A program made the translations under genes and the position numbers. Shown here piece by piece: positions 1-10,000 of a DNA stretch of 64,000 bases (position 1 is the first letter of the stretch; the number at the start of each line of letters is the position of its first letter). Origin of the DNA: Vibrio sp. 10N.261.45.E2 (GTDB lineage Bacteria > Pseudomonadota > Gammaproteobacteria > Enterobacterales > Vibrionaceae); NCBI RefSeq assembly GCF_002875705.1, contig NZ_MCZZ01000120.1:19401-83400 (forward strand). Reading direction: 5' to 3'. A model generated the notes under the pieces. The model made no database searches. It was not told where the DNA came from and was given only the letters and a program-made list of their open reading frames with translations.

Positions 1-1
1 G

Positions 2-583
2 GTTCAAAGTTACAGTTACTGGGCTAAGGGCAACCAACTATCGAAGGGGATTTTAAACAACGACAGCGAAGCAAAGCTATCTGCCCTTTCAGAAGCACAA
101 CAGAACCCGATAAATGCCGCGGTGGTCGACACCAAGCTGATCAACCATAACTTTAATACCTATAAGAACGGTCACCTGCTAGAAATCAATATTCAGGTTA
201 ATAAGCACAACGTGATCCCAAAAGAAAAAAAGGTATTGTGCCAGGGCCAAGTAAAGCTTGAAACACTGGCGCTTTCTGAAAGTAATGCCTTATATCGGGA
301 GTATGTCTCAAGCTGTATTCTCAAATGTGCGCAAGACGCGTTCAATGTCTTGCCCGAGACGAGTGTCGTGATCAATGTCGAGCAAGTTTCAGCAGACCAA
401 TCGAGCGAAACCATAGTTTCATGCCATGTCGAACAAGGATTACTCGAGTTCTTGTTAATTGAAGACGATAAACCCTCCGAGATACTTGAATTCTTTGTCC
501 ACATTGAAGATTTCAACCCTCATCGAGGTGATGGATTCTCAGCGATCAAAACGATCTTTTCGCCTTTGCCTATCGCGTCATAA
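2..583 (+). CDS. C-terminal part of an unrecognised protein (5' end outside the window)
   Basis: The frame is open from base 2 to the TAA at 581-583, so this is the last 193 or so codons of a gene that begins before the window. A GTG at 122 could be a start, but it has no convincing ribosome site and the frame continues upstream without a stop, so an internal start is unlikely. The visible protein has mixed alpha/beta composition, no membrane segment, several cysteines (SSCILKCAQDAF) and an acidic C-terminal third. I do not recognise a family. The next gene on the same strand starts 59 bases downstream and encodes an outer-membrane barrel; nothing links the two functionally. Confidence 0.7.
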   Translation, partial: VQSYSYWAKGNQLSKGILNNDSEAKLSALSEAQQNPINAAVVDTKLINHNFNTYKNGHLLEINIQVNKHNVIPKEKKVLCQGQVKLETLALSESNALYREYVSSCILKCAQDAFNVLPETSVVINVEQVSADQSSETIVSCHVEQGLLEFLLIEDDKPSEILEFFVHIEDFNPHRGDGFSAIKTIFSPLPIAS

Positions 584-642
584 CTTACTCGCATTTTCTA
601 TTCAATCATTGACGACTCTTCACGACTAGCCTTGCGTTCGTC

Positions 643-1539
643 GTGTTCAATCATCCTATATACCAAACCATTATGCCGACACACGCTATCTCACAAACCA
701 CGCGCCCATTAACCAACACAGTTTCATACACACGATCCCTAGCAAAGCTGCCTTTAGCTCTCATCGCGTTCTCTATGCCCATATTTGGAAAAGAGGCCGG
801 AGAAGACGTTGAAGAATTGGTACTCGAGGACGAAGCCGTATTCACCGAAGGTTCTGAGTTAAAAGACGAAGCTGAAGAATCTCCGTTCACGACCTTGACC
901 AAACTCGGGTTTATCTACTCACAAAACACCAGTTCCTCTTTGTCGATCAACTCTGGAATCTCTGTTGGATACAAAAAAGAGAACTGGGGGCAACGAGTTC
1001 AGTTTGATACCTATTACACCGATGCTGAAAATGATGAAGACGGCACCAATCGCTATACCACAAACTATGGCATCAGTTATGACTTAAACGAAGTCACCTA
1101 TTTGGTTGCGACAACTCGCTTTGAGCACGACCACTTTGGTACTTATCGTAAGCAGTTCATTACCGCGACCGGTTTGGGTCGTCACTTTTACGATACCGAA
1201 AGAATCAAGCTTCAAGGCTCTGCTGGCCCAGGTTATCGAATCAGTCAACGCCAATCCTCTGATGAAGAGTTCCCTAACAAAGAGAACTACGAACTTATTG
1301 CTAATGCCAGTATCGATGGCTCCTTAACGCTTACTGAAACGTTTTCTATGGGTGCTACTGCGAACATGGCTTACGGTGAAGAGAACACAAATTACAACCT
1401 AAAAGGCTATATTAAGAACATCTTGATGGGCAATTTGGCGCTAACCTTTGATACCGAATACATCTACAACACCACTGTTGCATCGGACCAAAGTAACGCT
1501 GAGATCTACAGTTCAATGAATCTAAACTACGACTTCTAA
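643..1539 (+). CDS. DUF481 (YdiY-type) outer-membrane beta-barrel protein
   Basis: The mature part is a run of alternating polar and hydrophobic strands with many Tyr and Asn residues, and it ends in NLNYDF with a terminal phenylalanine, the usual signal for outer-membrane assembly. The pattern resembles the DUF481/YdiY family of salt-inducible barrels; this is recognition by eye. A signal-like hydrophobic stretch lies at about residues 33-49 (LAKLPLALIAFSMPIFG), followed by an unusually acidic linker (about residues 52-78) before the barrel. The GTG start at 643 gives a long N-terminus before the signal. The ATG at 673 is an alternative, and neither has a strong ribosome site. Substrate and role are unknown. 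Confidence 0.7.
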   Translation: MFNHPIYQTIMPTHAISQTTRPLTNTVSYTRSLAKLPLALIAFSMPIFGKEAGEDVEELVLEDEAVFTEGSELKDEAEESPFTTLTKLGFIYSQNTSSSLSINSGISVGYKKENWGQRVQFDTYYTDAENDEDGTNRYTTNYGISYDLNEVTYLVATTRFEHDHFGTYRKQFITATGLGRHFYDTERIKLQGSAGPGYRISQRQSSDEEFPNKENYELIANASIDGSLTLTETFSMGATANMAYGEENTNYNLKGYIKNILMGNLALTFDTEYIYNTTVASDQSNAEIYSSMNLNYDF

Positions 1540-1579
1540 CCGCCCTCACCGCTTTCTTCACTTAATCTAGCCCACAATA

Positions 1580-1609
1580 GCAAAAGGCCCTCACACTGAG
1601 GGCCTCGAA
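1580..1609. terminator. bidirectional terminator between convergent genes
   Basis: A perfect 9-base stem (AGGCCCTCA / TGAGGGCCT, 1585-1605) has a 3-base loop. Read on the minus strand it is followed by TTTTGC, so it best serves the RND operon that ends at 1637. It can also stop the barrel gene transcript. Confidence 0.8.
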
Positions 1610-1636
1610 GTATCTAGCTAAATCTAAAGCATAACT

Positions 1637-4600
1637 CTAAGCTGTTTTGGTTCTTAACCGAGTCAGCACATCCATTTGCTTTAAATTCGCCATTCCAACG
1701 TAAGCAACTGGCACTAAGAACAGTGAAAAGAAGGTTCCGGCTGTTAAACCTCCGACTAACACCAAACCAATATTAATTCGCCCTAATGATCCCGGGCCAT
1801 CCGCCAGTGCCAATGGTAATGAGCCGAGGATCATCGTCAATGACGTCATCAAAATGGGGCGCAATCTTGAACGCGCACTACTGATCGCTGCTTCCTTCGC
1901 ACTTGCACCAGTTTTACGTCTCTCGTTGGCAAACTCCACCAGCAGGATGCCGTGTTTAGTGACAAGACCCACTAAAGTCAGTAAACCAATTTTTGAGTAA
2001 ATATTGAGGCTTTGCCCGAATACTGAAAGCGTCAAGATTGCACCTACAATACACAATGGAACCGTCAGCAAGATGATCATCGGGTCGACAAAGCTTTCAA
2101 ACTGCGCGGCCAAAATCAAGAAGATGAAAATCAATGCCAATACGAACAACACTTGTGCGCCCGCGGTCGAGTCAACGAGGTCTTTAACTATGCCGTTGAA
2201 CTCGTAGCTCTGAGCAGGTTTCAATAAGCTTGGTACCGTGTCATCAATGTAGGCCTTCACATCGCTCGCGGTATATCCGGGCATTAAGTCTGCCGTGATT
2301 TCAGCGCTGTCTTTACCCATGAACGTCTTGAAGTTAGATTCCGATGTCACCTGTTTGATTGATACAAATTGAGACAAAGGAAGCCTTTGACCCGACTGTG
2401 AATCCACATACAACTTATCGAGCACCTTGAAATCTCCAAGGTCACTTCGGTTTACTTGAACTTGAATTGGGTAGGTATAACCGTCGTCTGCTTGCAAATC
2501 TGCCGCTTTAACAGAACCAAGGAACGTCGATAACGCATTGGTGACGTTACCGTAATCAACGCCAGACAAGACTATCGCATTACGGTCAATCGACAAATCA
2601 TAACGTAACTGGTCACGCAACATCGAGTTCTTAATGTTGGTCACGCCTTCGTAATCTTCAAGCGCCTTAACGACTTCGCTCGCGGTTTCAGACAACACAG
2701 TGGTATCGCGGTTAACCGTGGTTAATTCAAGAATCATGTTAGTAGCAATGTTCAAGTTATCTGCTGAGCGAACCTTGAAAGACATGCCGTAAGCAGAGAC
2801 CGAACTTTGCGCTTTTGCGATAAACTCGTTCACCAATTCATCGGCTGACTTGTCACGTTCGCCCCATGGTTTCAATAGAACGTGGTTAGTTGGTGTGCCT
2901 TCGATATACGACAAATTCGCTTCTACTGAACTATCACCTTTAAACACACTGTTAAGCTGTTCGTTGTTATCTAGATGGTATTGACGCCCAACCCCAGTTG
3001 GAGGCGTGGAAGTCACTTCAACAAACCCTGTATCTTCCGTTGGAAGTAACACTTGAGGCATTTTCCAAACCGCAAAAGCAGATAAAGCGATCAGCACTAA
3101 AGCAATGCCGCTCATCAGAGCTTTGCGATCAAACCATTTACCTAGCTCTTCAGTATATAAATCCGATAAGACATTCAGTTTCGCATCAATCTTTTGGTAC
3201 CACTTCGCAGGACTCGATACTGGCTTCATTAAATAAGCGCTCATCATCGGCGAAAGTGTTAACGCCACAAAACCAGAAATAATGACGGCAGCTGCAAGCG
3301 TAAACGCAAACTGCCTGAATAGATCCGCGGTTAAGCCTGCCATCAAACCGATGGGTAAGTAAACAACGGCCAAAGTCAGTGTCATCGCTATCACTGGAAA
3401 GACAATCTCTCGACACCCTTTAATTGCTGCGTTAAACGGCGTTTCACCTTCTTCGATATGACGGTAGCAGTTTTCAGCCACAACAATCGCATCATCAACC
3501 ACCAAGCCAATGGCGAGAATGATAGCCAGAATCGTCAGCACGTTGATGCTAAACCCAAGCAAATGCATGACGGCAAATACGCCGATCACACACACGGGAA
3601 TAGTGATGATCGGGATGGAAGCAACTCGAAAAGAGCCAAGGAACAGAACCACAACCGCTGAAACCAACACAATCGCTTCAACCAACGTCATGAAGCCTTC
3701 ATCAATTGCGGTTTTAATGAAATCTGCTTGGTTGTAAACCATCTTCATCTCAATGCCTTCTGGCAACTGAGGTTGAATCACATCGATCTGTTTCTTAACT
3801 TTATTAGCAACGGTGACTGGGTTTTCACTTTTCAGCGGCAACACTTGGATCGACATCGCTAGGTTGTCGTCTACACGTAGAATACTCGGCGTAAGACTCT
3901 CCTCACCCATTTTGACTTCGGCAATATCACCAATACGAATGATCTTGCCGTTATCAACACGGACTACCAAGTCTCGTACATCATCAACGCTGGTCACTTG
4001 GTTTACTGGGTTGATGGAAAAATCTCTTACCTGCCCCTTGATAGTACCCGCGGTAAATGTCGCGTTGTATGAGCTTAATGTTCCAACCACATCGGATGCA
4101 CTCATATTGAGCGCCATCATTCGATCAGGTTGCAACCAAACACGCACCGCTTTTTCGCTGCCACCATATGGCCCCCAAATACCTCCCACACCTTGGATAT
4201 GTTTAAATTGAGGTACGACTTGCTGGCTAATGTAATCGTACATATCTTGCTTAGACATCTTGCCAGTGTTCACAAACGTGATGATGTTACTCGGCATACT
4301 GGTGTCAGAAGAGTCGTCTGTTACCGTTGGCTTATCCGTCATACTCGGCGGGAAATCACCAATCGCTTCGACACTGCTGCGCAGGTTGTTCATCAAGCTG
4401 GTGTATTCGACGTCATTAATGTCATCTTCAAAAATGATTTTGAGATTACATGTGCCTTCCTGACAGTCCGTGGTCATGGTTTTCACGCTATCGAGGCCAG
4501 TTGCAGCGGTAATTAGCTTTTCTGCCACATTGCGTGACATGAACTCAGCACTGGCTCCATTGATCGCGGCAGTTACTGTTGCTGAAGGTGTCTTATGTTC

Positions 4601-4714
4601 TGGAAAGTACTGGATTGAGAGCTTTTGAAACGACAAAAGCCCAAGCAAAACAATGGTGATGCTCAGAACCGAGGCAAACACAGGATGCTTGATACAAATC
4701 TCAGGAAGCTTCAT
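1637..4714 (-). CDS. RND (HAE1-type) multidrug efflux inner-membrane pump
   Basis: A 1025-residue AcrB-like proton antiporter that exports drugs or amphiphiles from the inner membrane and periplasm together with an adaptor and a TolC-type channel. The N-terminal transmembrane helix (about 12-30) is followed by a periplasmic loop, then the TM2-6 block. The second helix block begins with TAGAQVLFVLALIFIFLILAAQFES. The proton-relay pair is visible as GLVVDDAIVVAEN near residue 400. The start has a strong GAAGGAG site, and the first 14 bases overlap the adaptor gene, indicating translational coupling. No outer-membrane channel gene is adjacent, so a genomic TolC is presumably used. Vibrio carry several paralogous pumps, so I do not assign a vex symbol. 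Confidence 0.95.
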   Translation of the reverse strand: MKLPEICIKHPVFASVLSITIVLLGLLSFQKLSIQYFPEHKTPSATVTAAINGASAEFMSRNVAEKLITAATGLDSVKTMTTDCQEGTCNLKIIFEDDINDVEYTSLMNNLRSSVEAIGDFPPSMTDKPTVTDDSSDTSMPSNIITFVNTGKMSKQDMYDYISQQVVPQFKHIQGVGGIWGPYGGSEKAVRVWLQPDRMMALNMSASDVVGTLSSYNATFTAGTIKGQVRDFSINPVNQVTSVDDVRDLVVRVDNGKIIRIGDIAEVKMGEESLTPSILRVDDNLAMSIQVLPLKSENPVTVANKVKKQIDVIQPQLPEGIEMKMVYNQADFIKTAIDEGFMTLVEAIVLVSAVVVLFLGSFRVASIPIITIPVCVIGVFAVMHLLGFSINVLTILAIILAIGLVVDDAIVVAENCYRHIEEGETPFNAAIKGCREIVFPVIAMTLTLAVVYLPIGLMAGLTADLFRQFAFTLAAAVIISGFVALTLSPMMSAYLMKPVSSPAKWYQKIDAKLNVLSDLYTEELGKWFDRKALMSGIALVLIALSAFAVWKMPQVLLPTEDTGFVEVTSTPPTGVGRQYHLDNNEQLNSVFKGDSSVEANLSYIEGTPTNHVLLKPWGERDKSADELVNEFIAKAQSSVSAYGMSFKVRSADNLNIATNMILELTTVNRDTTVLSETASEVVKALEDYEGVTNIKNSMLRDQLRYDLSIDRNAIVLSGVDYGNVTNALSTFLGSVKAADLQADDGYTYPIQVQVNRSDLGDFKVLDKLYVDSQSGQRLPLSQFVSIKQVTSESNFKTFMGKDSAEITADLMPGYTASDVKAYIDDTVPSLLKPAQSYEFNGIVKDLVDSTAGAQVLFVLALIFIFLILAAQFESFVDPMIILLTVPLCIVGAILTLSVFGQSLNIYSKIGLLTLVGLVTKHGILLVEFANERRKTGASAKEAAISSARSRLRPILMTSLTMILGSLPLALADGPGSLGRINIGLVLVGGLTAGTFFSLFLVPVAYVGMANLKQMDVLTRLRTKTA

Positions 4715-6014
4715 TCAGATTCTCCTTCGCTACAGCTTCCTTGCTTGATGTTTCCTTGCTTAATGTTTCTTTGCTGTGAGTTTCCTTGTTTTGGGTTTCG
4801 CTCGATGATTGCTCAAAAGTAGCGCTAGTCTCTGCTTGCTCGCTGTTTTCGTTAACCGCTTCGTCTACACCTTTCGATGCTTCCGTCCAATCAACCGAAG
4901 GCTCAACCGGATGCGGCTCATCCAACTCAATGTTCCTTTTCTCAGTCGGTTCCTTTACTAACTCAACGGTTTTCTGCTCAGCATCTGGATTCATCACCTT
5001 GACTAACGACGCTTTCTTGAGGTTCTGTTGTCCCGTCACCACGACGTCATCACCAAGCTTCAAGCCTTTTTCTACAACAACGTAACCGTCGTTAGTATTC
5101 ACGCCCAGTTCAACGAAACGTTGCTCGATCTTTTCACCATTCACCACCCAAACAAAGCGCTCTGCATCTTTGGCTTGAACGGAGTTTTGAGAAACCACCA
5201 TCTGTGTTGAGTCTTCGCTCGTCATCTGACTCACCTTGGCAAACATACCCGGTACTAAGCGATGTTCTGGGTTGGTCACGTGCGCGTGCACCTCTACTCG
5301 GCCCGAGCTCTCGTCTACCGCTGGTGCGATATAATCCACCACGCCAGAAAACGCTTCATCGACAAAGGCATCAACTTGGATGGACACATTCTGCCCAAGC
5401 TTTGCGTGCCCTAAATCCGACTGTCCAATGGAATACTGAACTTCTACAGGATCGAGCTTGATCAGGCTGACCAACGCGGTTGCACTATCAATCTTACTGC
5501 CCACTGAGTGGGTGAAGTTGGTTAACTGCCCATCAAATGGCGCGACCAATAAATAATCATTCATCAACGCTTCTTTCTGGCGGAAATCAGCAGCGGCCAG
5601 ATTCGCTTGTTCTCCCAGCTCTTCCACATCTTGCTGCGACATAGAGTCAGGCTGTTTTTTTAGTAGTTCTTGTACTCGCTTTAGTTTTGATTTCGCAAGT
5701 GCTAGAGAGCTTCTTGCTTTGTCTAAATCGGCTTTCGCTTTGGTATTGTCCAGTTGAGCGATCAGTTCGCCTTTTTCAACTGAATCTCCATCTTTGAAAT
5801 GGATGTTGAGAATTTTTTCGGAGGCACTAAATGTCAATGCAGCAGAATCCGTTGCCCTGATTTTGCCAACCTCGTTGATTGAAGAAGTGAAGGCTTGTTT
5901 GTGAGCTTTTTCGATAGTCACAGGAATCAAGCTTGAGTCTTGGGCAAATGATGGAGAGATATGCAAGGCAAACAGTGCCAAGCAGATTGTTTTACTAAGC
6001 TTTGTAAATTTCAT
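4701..6014 (-). CDS. RND efflux periplasmic adaptor (membrane fusion protein)
   Basis: The first gene of the two-gene pump operon. It has a cleavable signal peptide (ending SPSFAQ, about residue 25), a biotinyl-lipoyl-like half domain around residues 60-90, a coiled-coil hairpin at about 95-145 (KADLDKARSSLALAKSKLKR and following), a second lipoyl half with LLVAPFDGQL, and beta-barrel and membrane-proximal domains to about residue 345. At 437 residues it is longer than most AcrA-like adaptors. The excess is an acidic, low-complexity tail (about 350-437) that ends in near-repeats of SKET. The tail is probably disordered and its function is unknown. Confidence 0.93.
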   Translation of the reverse strand: MKFTKLSKTICLALFALHISPSFAQDSSLIPVTIEKAHKQAFTSSINEVGKIRATDSAALTFSASEKILNIHFKDGDSVEKGELIAQLDNTKAKADLDKARSSLALAKSKLKRVQELLKKQPDSMSQQDVEELGEQANLAAADFRQKEALMNDYLLVAPFDGQLTNFTHSVGSKIDSATALVSLIKLDPVEVQYSIGQSDLGHAKLGQNVSIQVDAFVDEAFSGVVDYIAPAVDESSGRVEVHAHVTNPEHRLVPGMFAKVSQMTSEDSTQMVVSQNSVQAKDAERFVWVVNGEKIEQRFVELGVNTNDGYVVVEKGLKLGDDVVVTGQQNLKKASLVKVMNPDAEQKTVELVKEPTEKRNIELDEPHPVEPSVDWTEASKGVDEAVNENSEQAETSATFEQSSSETQNKETHSKETLSKETSSKEAVAKENLNEAS

Positions 6015-6128
6015 TTTTAATAACCATAACCGTTGAATTCGTCTGAATTAAAACGTTTTTCTAAGCAGCTATTTCTTACTTAATGAGCTTCCAGCTATTT
6101 AAATAATGCTAAAACAGCTAATAATGAG

Positions 6129-6157
6129 AAAGGGCTCAACTCACTGTCGAGCCCTAC
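6129..6157. terminator. hairpin between fadL-side and efflux operon
   Basis: Inverted repeat AGGGCTC / GAGCCCT with an 11-base loop. On the minus strand it is followed by TTTCTC, a weak T tract. It lies downstream of fadL in the direction of transcription and likely ends the volA-fadL message. Confidence 0.6.
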
Positions 6158-6207
6158 AAGTTGTATATGATTCCTAAATTTTTACGTTCTGAACTCCAAA
6201 GTAAAAG

Positions 6208-7401
6208 TTAAAAACGATGTTGATACTGAACACCGAGCAAGAGAGCATCGGCAGTCACATCAGCAGTTATATTGGAACTCGTTCCGGGGATCGTCGTCAG
6301 GCTTTCGTCAATATCTTGTGATTCTCCGATGATAAATCCGATACCAACATCCACAGAGCTGGCCGCTGTGAAGTGATATGTGCCTCCAACGGTGAGCCAA
6401 TGACGGTTAACATCGGGAATTGATAATGATGTGAGTTCGTCAGTTGGGGAAATGTCGTACATGTAACCCGCTCGTAGAACGATGTCTTTGGACATGGTGT
6501 AGGTACCACCAACAGAAACATGCCCAGCATCTCTCCATTGATACTCTTTGATTGAATCGTCATAAGAGTCAGACGTTAGCGAGTCAAATTCAGACCAGTT
6601 CACCCATTGCAGACTGTAGTGAAAAGCCCATTGTTCGTTGAGTTGGTGCCATCCGGAAAACTCAAGCGTGTCGGGTAATGGAACATTCATCTTGTCGGCA
6701 GGGACACCACCTCTGGCAATGTCACCCTCCACTTCGATATCTGGGCTGTAACGGTAAGTAATACCAAACTTGTTATGTTCATTGACTTGATAAGTCGCAC
6801 CAACATTTGCCCCCAAACCGAAGCCGTCTGCATCGACGTTTAGCAAGTTTTGACGGTAGATTTCACCTTCACCATAAATAACGTCAAGCCCCGCGCCTAA
6901 ATTGATTTTTTCAGACAGCTCGTAAGCCACAGCGAAGCCAACATTGATACTCGAAAGCGCCGTTTTGCCTCCAAACTCATCCGCTTCGAACGAGTTATCA
7001 AATTCGACGTCAGTACCGAAATTAGAATGGACCGTTGCGCCCAGTGTGAACTTAGAACCTTCGATTGGATGAACGTAATGGATATTCGGAACTAATGTCC
7101 CTGCGTCTAATGATTGGTCATCTAACATTCTTGTATCACCAACCATCGGCGTATAACTAACACTAGACACATCAATACCACTATCGATATAGATAACGCC
7201 GATAGAGAGTGTTGGTTGGTCGATGTAAGCCATCGCAGCACTATTCTTCGCAACAATTGCAGCGCTGTCTGCCATCACAGCATCACCGGCGAATGCGCGA
7301 CCTAACCCTGTTGCTGATTGTGCATTAAGTTGAAAGCCAGCTGCATTAGTCAGGCAAGGAACAAGAGCAGCGGCAGTGCCCAGTAAGAGTTTATTCTTCA
7401 T
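6208..7401 (-). CDS. fadL: FadL-family outer-membrane long-chain fatty acid transporter
   Basis: A 397-residue 14-strand barrel of the OmpP1/FadL family that moves long-chain fatty acids across the outer membrane. After a short signal peptide (LVPCLTNA) comes the family N-terminus GFQLNAQSATGLGRAFAGDA, the hatch/plug region with the NSAAMAYIDQPTLS pattern. The C-terminus is HRF with terminal phenylalanine. It starts inside the end of the upstream lipase gene (11-base overlap), with GAGG 9 bases before its ATG. In V. cholerae VolA frees fatty acids from lysophosphatidylcholine and FadL imports them. The same order here supports that pairing. Vibrio have more than one fadL paralogue. Confidence 0.92.
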   Translation of the reverse strand: MKNKLLLGTAAALVPCLTNAAGFQLNAQSATGLGRAFAGDAVMADSAAIVAKNSAAMAYIDQPTLSIGVIYIDSGIDVSSVSYTPMVGDTRMLDDQSLDAGTLVPNIHYVHPIEGSKFTLGATVHSNFGTDVEFDNSFEADEFGGKTALSSINVGFAVAYELSEKINLGAGLDVIYGEGEIYRQNLLNVDADGFGLGANVGATYQVNEHNKFGITYRYSPDIEVEGDIARGGVPADKMNVPLPDTLEFSGWHQLNEQWAFHYSLQWVNWSEFDSLTSDSYDDSIKEYQWRDAGHVSVGGTYTMSKDIVLRAGYMYDISPTDELTSLSIPDVNRHWLTVGGTYHFTAASSVDVGIGFIIGESQDIDESLTTIPGTSSNITADVTADALLLGVQYQHRF

Positions 7402-9613
7402 CTTGAGGCACCTCTGTTTCGATATGATCTTCGTTGTTGATTACGACGATTGAGCCGTCACTCATTACCATGGAAGCAACGGCAACTTGCTGAGTGCCCA
7501 CAGCTTCACGCACGTCTGACATGTTTTCACCCGGCGAACCAGGTAAGCCATTCTCATCAACGGGGCCTTCATAAGGGAACAAATACGTGCCGTGGCCACC
7601 TGTTGTGGTTCTTACGGCTCCACGCTTAACGTTTGTATTTTCCGAAGTGCCTGTGATTGGGTCCAATCCAAGAGCTCTAATAAGCGGCTCTGTACCGGTG
7701 CGAATGTTATCTGGTGCCGTATTCGGGACTACGCTATCAGGGACATAATCAACACCAACGTCACAGGTTTCGCCGCAATCTCCAACAGCGGCTAGCAATA
7801 GAGTCGGCTGCTCAGCCGTAACTTGACGAGATGTAAAGCTAGCTGGGTCGGCACTATCAATTGTTGCTTGAACCCCTTGTTTAAGATCGGTAACAACTAA
7901 ATCGAAGATGTCATTCTCCAACTGACTCACAAGTAGCGCGTTATCAGATGAAAGTTCGACAAACTCTCTCAGTGCTTCAATACATTGTTGGTTCGTTGCT
8001 TCTGCTGTACATGTACTAGGTATTACAGTTTCAGCAATACCGCGCTGAACATCTGGAGACTTCTTAACCCCTTCAGACATTTCAGGACCTAAGGTTTGAG
8101 AAGACAAAACCAAGTTGGTTAACCCCTGCCCCGGGACAACAAAGTTAACCGTATTGAATTCAAAATTAGAATTAGTATCCGAGTGGAAATTAGGACTTGC
8201 TTGGCTAAACTCACTCACCATCACCGACATGATTCCACCCAACGATTGGCCGATTAAGTGAACGTCATCTTTTTTAACCCAATCTTCTTGGCTTAACGCG
8301 TAACGGAGACCTAAGAAATCAGACACTGATTGTTGCAGGTTAGATCGTAGTGCTAAAGGCGAATCGATATTGATGAAAAACGCTTTGTTTGCGCTTGCAC
8401 TGATTTCTACTCCTGTTTCTTCACCATCATCGTCAGGGTCTGTGTTGTCATACCGCTTTCTTTCTCCGTGATATGGCATATCGATCGCAACCACGGCGTA
8501 ACCTTTTTTTGTATACTCGGCAGCCATCAATGAAGCAGTACCGCGCTCCGCTGTAACACCGTGGATAAATATTGCTGTTGGGAACCCTACTGAGGAATCT
8601 TTTGGCCTTGGAAAGGCCTCGAAATTAGGCAAATAAATATCCGCCGTTATTTCGAGAAATTCTATAACCTTTGGTTCTGGCATTTCTGCGGTTGGGAAGC
8701 CACCTTCAGTATTGGTAATCCATTCATAAAGTGGCGGGCAGTTTTCTTTGGGGTCAAACTCATCGATGATGCACTCAGATTCTCGAGCTTGAGTAAAAGG
8801 TAGATAAGACGGTATTCTTAACTTCTTAGAGTATTGGCTGTAATCACTATTAAACTCACGAACCTTTTCATAACCATCTAAAAATTTAGTTCGGAAATTT
8901 ACGTGATTATTTCTCATCGCATCAAGAGGAGAATAAGCACTCTGAGTTTTAAATTGCGCTGCATATACAGGAGTACCGTTCTCTGGATATAGAGAATTAT
9001 ATGAATCAATTGCGTTTAATACTTGCTGTTGAAGGACTTCTTCTTTTTCACTTTCTAATGGAACGTCTGAATTAATCAATTTATCAAAGCTAGCATCGGC
9101 TTTTAAAGGTTCACTAAATTCAGTTTTAACTCCATTCGTTACTACAATCGAATAAGTGCGTTCTTCAACTAAGCCTGATTCACATTGAATTGTAATGTAG
9201 GAACCATCAGCGGATATTTGAGTACTTACTTCCTCACCTGTCACATCATCGATTAATACAACATTCCCCGTTAAGGTTTCGTTATTCAATGGGTAACGTT
9301 TGTCAGAATTAACACTTTGTAGCGGAATTAAGATCGGTTCTGCACAAAGCCCCCAGCCGTCTAGGGCTGCGTATGAGTTATTGTAGTCCTGATAATAAGT
9401 ATCATTCTTCGATGACATGGTCACAGCGTCTTCACCGACACCAGATATTGTTCCATCCTCATCATAGCCGTAACCATCATTCGGTTTTGGTAGCTCATTA
9501 GTGTTGTAGGGAACCAATACCGAAACGGGGGCTTGGGTCGAGTCTTCAGACTGACAGCCAAGTAAGGCAAGCGTAATTAGTCCACATATATATGGCTTAT
9601 TGAAATCTTTCAA
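7391..9613 (-). CDS. volA: VolA-type surface-exposed lysophospholipase lipoprotein
   Basis: An alpha/beta-hydrolase lipoprotein expected to release fatty acids from host or environmental lysophospholipid at the cell surface. I place the start at the TTG at 9613, because GGAG lies 5 bases before it and the resulting N-terminus is a clean lipoprotein signal with lipobox LLGC at about residues 16-19. A longer frame from an ATG at 9655 would add 14 residues before the signal. The nucleophile elbow is GQSLGG (Gly-x-Ser-x-Gly), with a preceding AIFIHG oxyanion-type motif and IDMPYHGER. A region of about 270 residues before the hydrolase core matches the long N-terminal part of the Pla-1/cef family. 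Length (740 residues) and the fadL neighbour fit VolA of V. cholerae. Confidence 0.88.
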   Translation of the reverse strand: MKDFNKPYICGLITLALLGCQSEDSTQAPVSVLVPYNTNELPKPNDGYGYDEDGTISGVGEDAVTMSSKNDTYYQDYNNSYAALDGWGLCAEPILIPLQSVNSDKRYPLNNETLTGNVVLIDDVTGEEVSTQISADGSYITIQCESGLVEERTYSIVVTNGVKTEFSEPLKADASFDKLINSDVPLESEKEEVLQQQVLNAIDSYNSLYPENGTPVYAAQFKTQSAYSPLDAMRNNHVNFRTKFLDGYEKVREFNSDYSQYSKKLRIPSYLPFTQARESECIIDEFDPKENCPPLYEWITNTEGGFPTAEMPEPKVIEFLEITADIYLPNFEAFPRPKDSSVGFPTAIFIHGVTAERGTASLMAAEYTKKGYAVVAIDMPYHGERKRYDNTDPDDDGEETGVEISASANKAFFINIDSPLALRSNLQQSVSDFLGLRYALSQEDWVKKDDVHLIGQSLGGIMSVMVSEFSQASPNFHSDTNSNFEFNTVNFVVPGQGLTNLVLSSQTLGPEMSEGVKKSPDVQRGIAETVIPSTCTAEATNQQCIEALREFVELSSDNALLVSQLENDIFDLVVTDLKQGVQATIDSADPASFTSRQVTAEQPTLLLAAVGDCGETCDVGVDYVPDSVVPNTAPDNIRTGTEPLIRALGLDPITGTSENTNVKRGAVRTTTGGHGTYLFPYEGPVDENGLPGSPGENMSDVREAVGTQQVAVASMVMSDGSIVVINNEDHIETEVPQDEE

Positions 9614-10000
9614 AACAGCTCCTTCGTAGCTTTCGCATTTAACTGGTGTGGTCATGCGATTTATCGTTATTAACGTTGCCGATTAAGTCGGAGGTAAACT
9701 CGACTTTTATTCGCAGAGAGCAAGGCAACACAGAGTTGAAATGACACGTTGATAAAACTACGTAAGAAATTTGAGCAATTAACCCACACCCACTAAATCA
9801 GCGTCATCCGCTAATGATCCAATAGCGACTAACGGCAAGCACCTGAAACCACATTAAACAACCTAAAAAAGGTATATAAGGAATTCTAATTGGCTTAATA
9901 ATCCAATTTAATTCATACACTTAAATATCAAAGACGAAGAAGTCAGTAAGTTTATGTTTATCGTAATATTTGTTATATTTAGGTTAGAACGCTTATAACA
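9614..10000. promoter_or_regulatory. divergent intergenic region volA / ToxR-like gene
   Basis: A 387-base region between divergent genes, AT-rich toward the ToxR-like gene. It must hold the promoters for both operons. I could not pick out a specific operator. A T/A-rich stretch near 9955-9985 (repeated TTTAT/ATATTT words) sits just upstream of the regulator gene and could be a ToxR-type binding site, but this is only suggestive. Confidence 0.4.
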
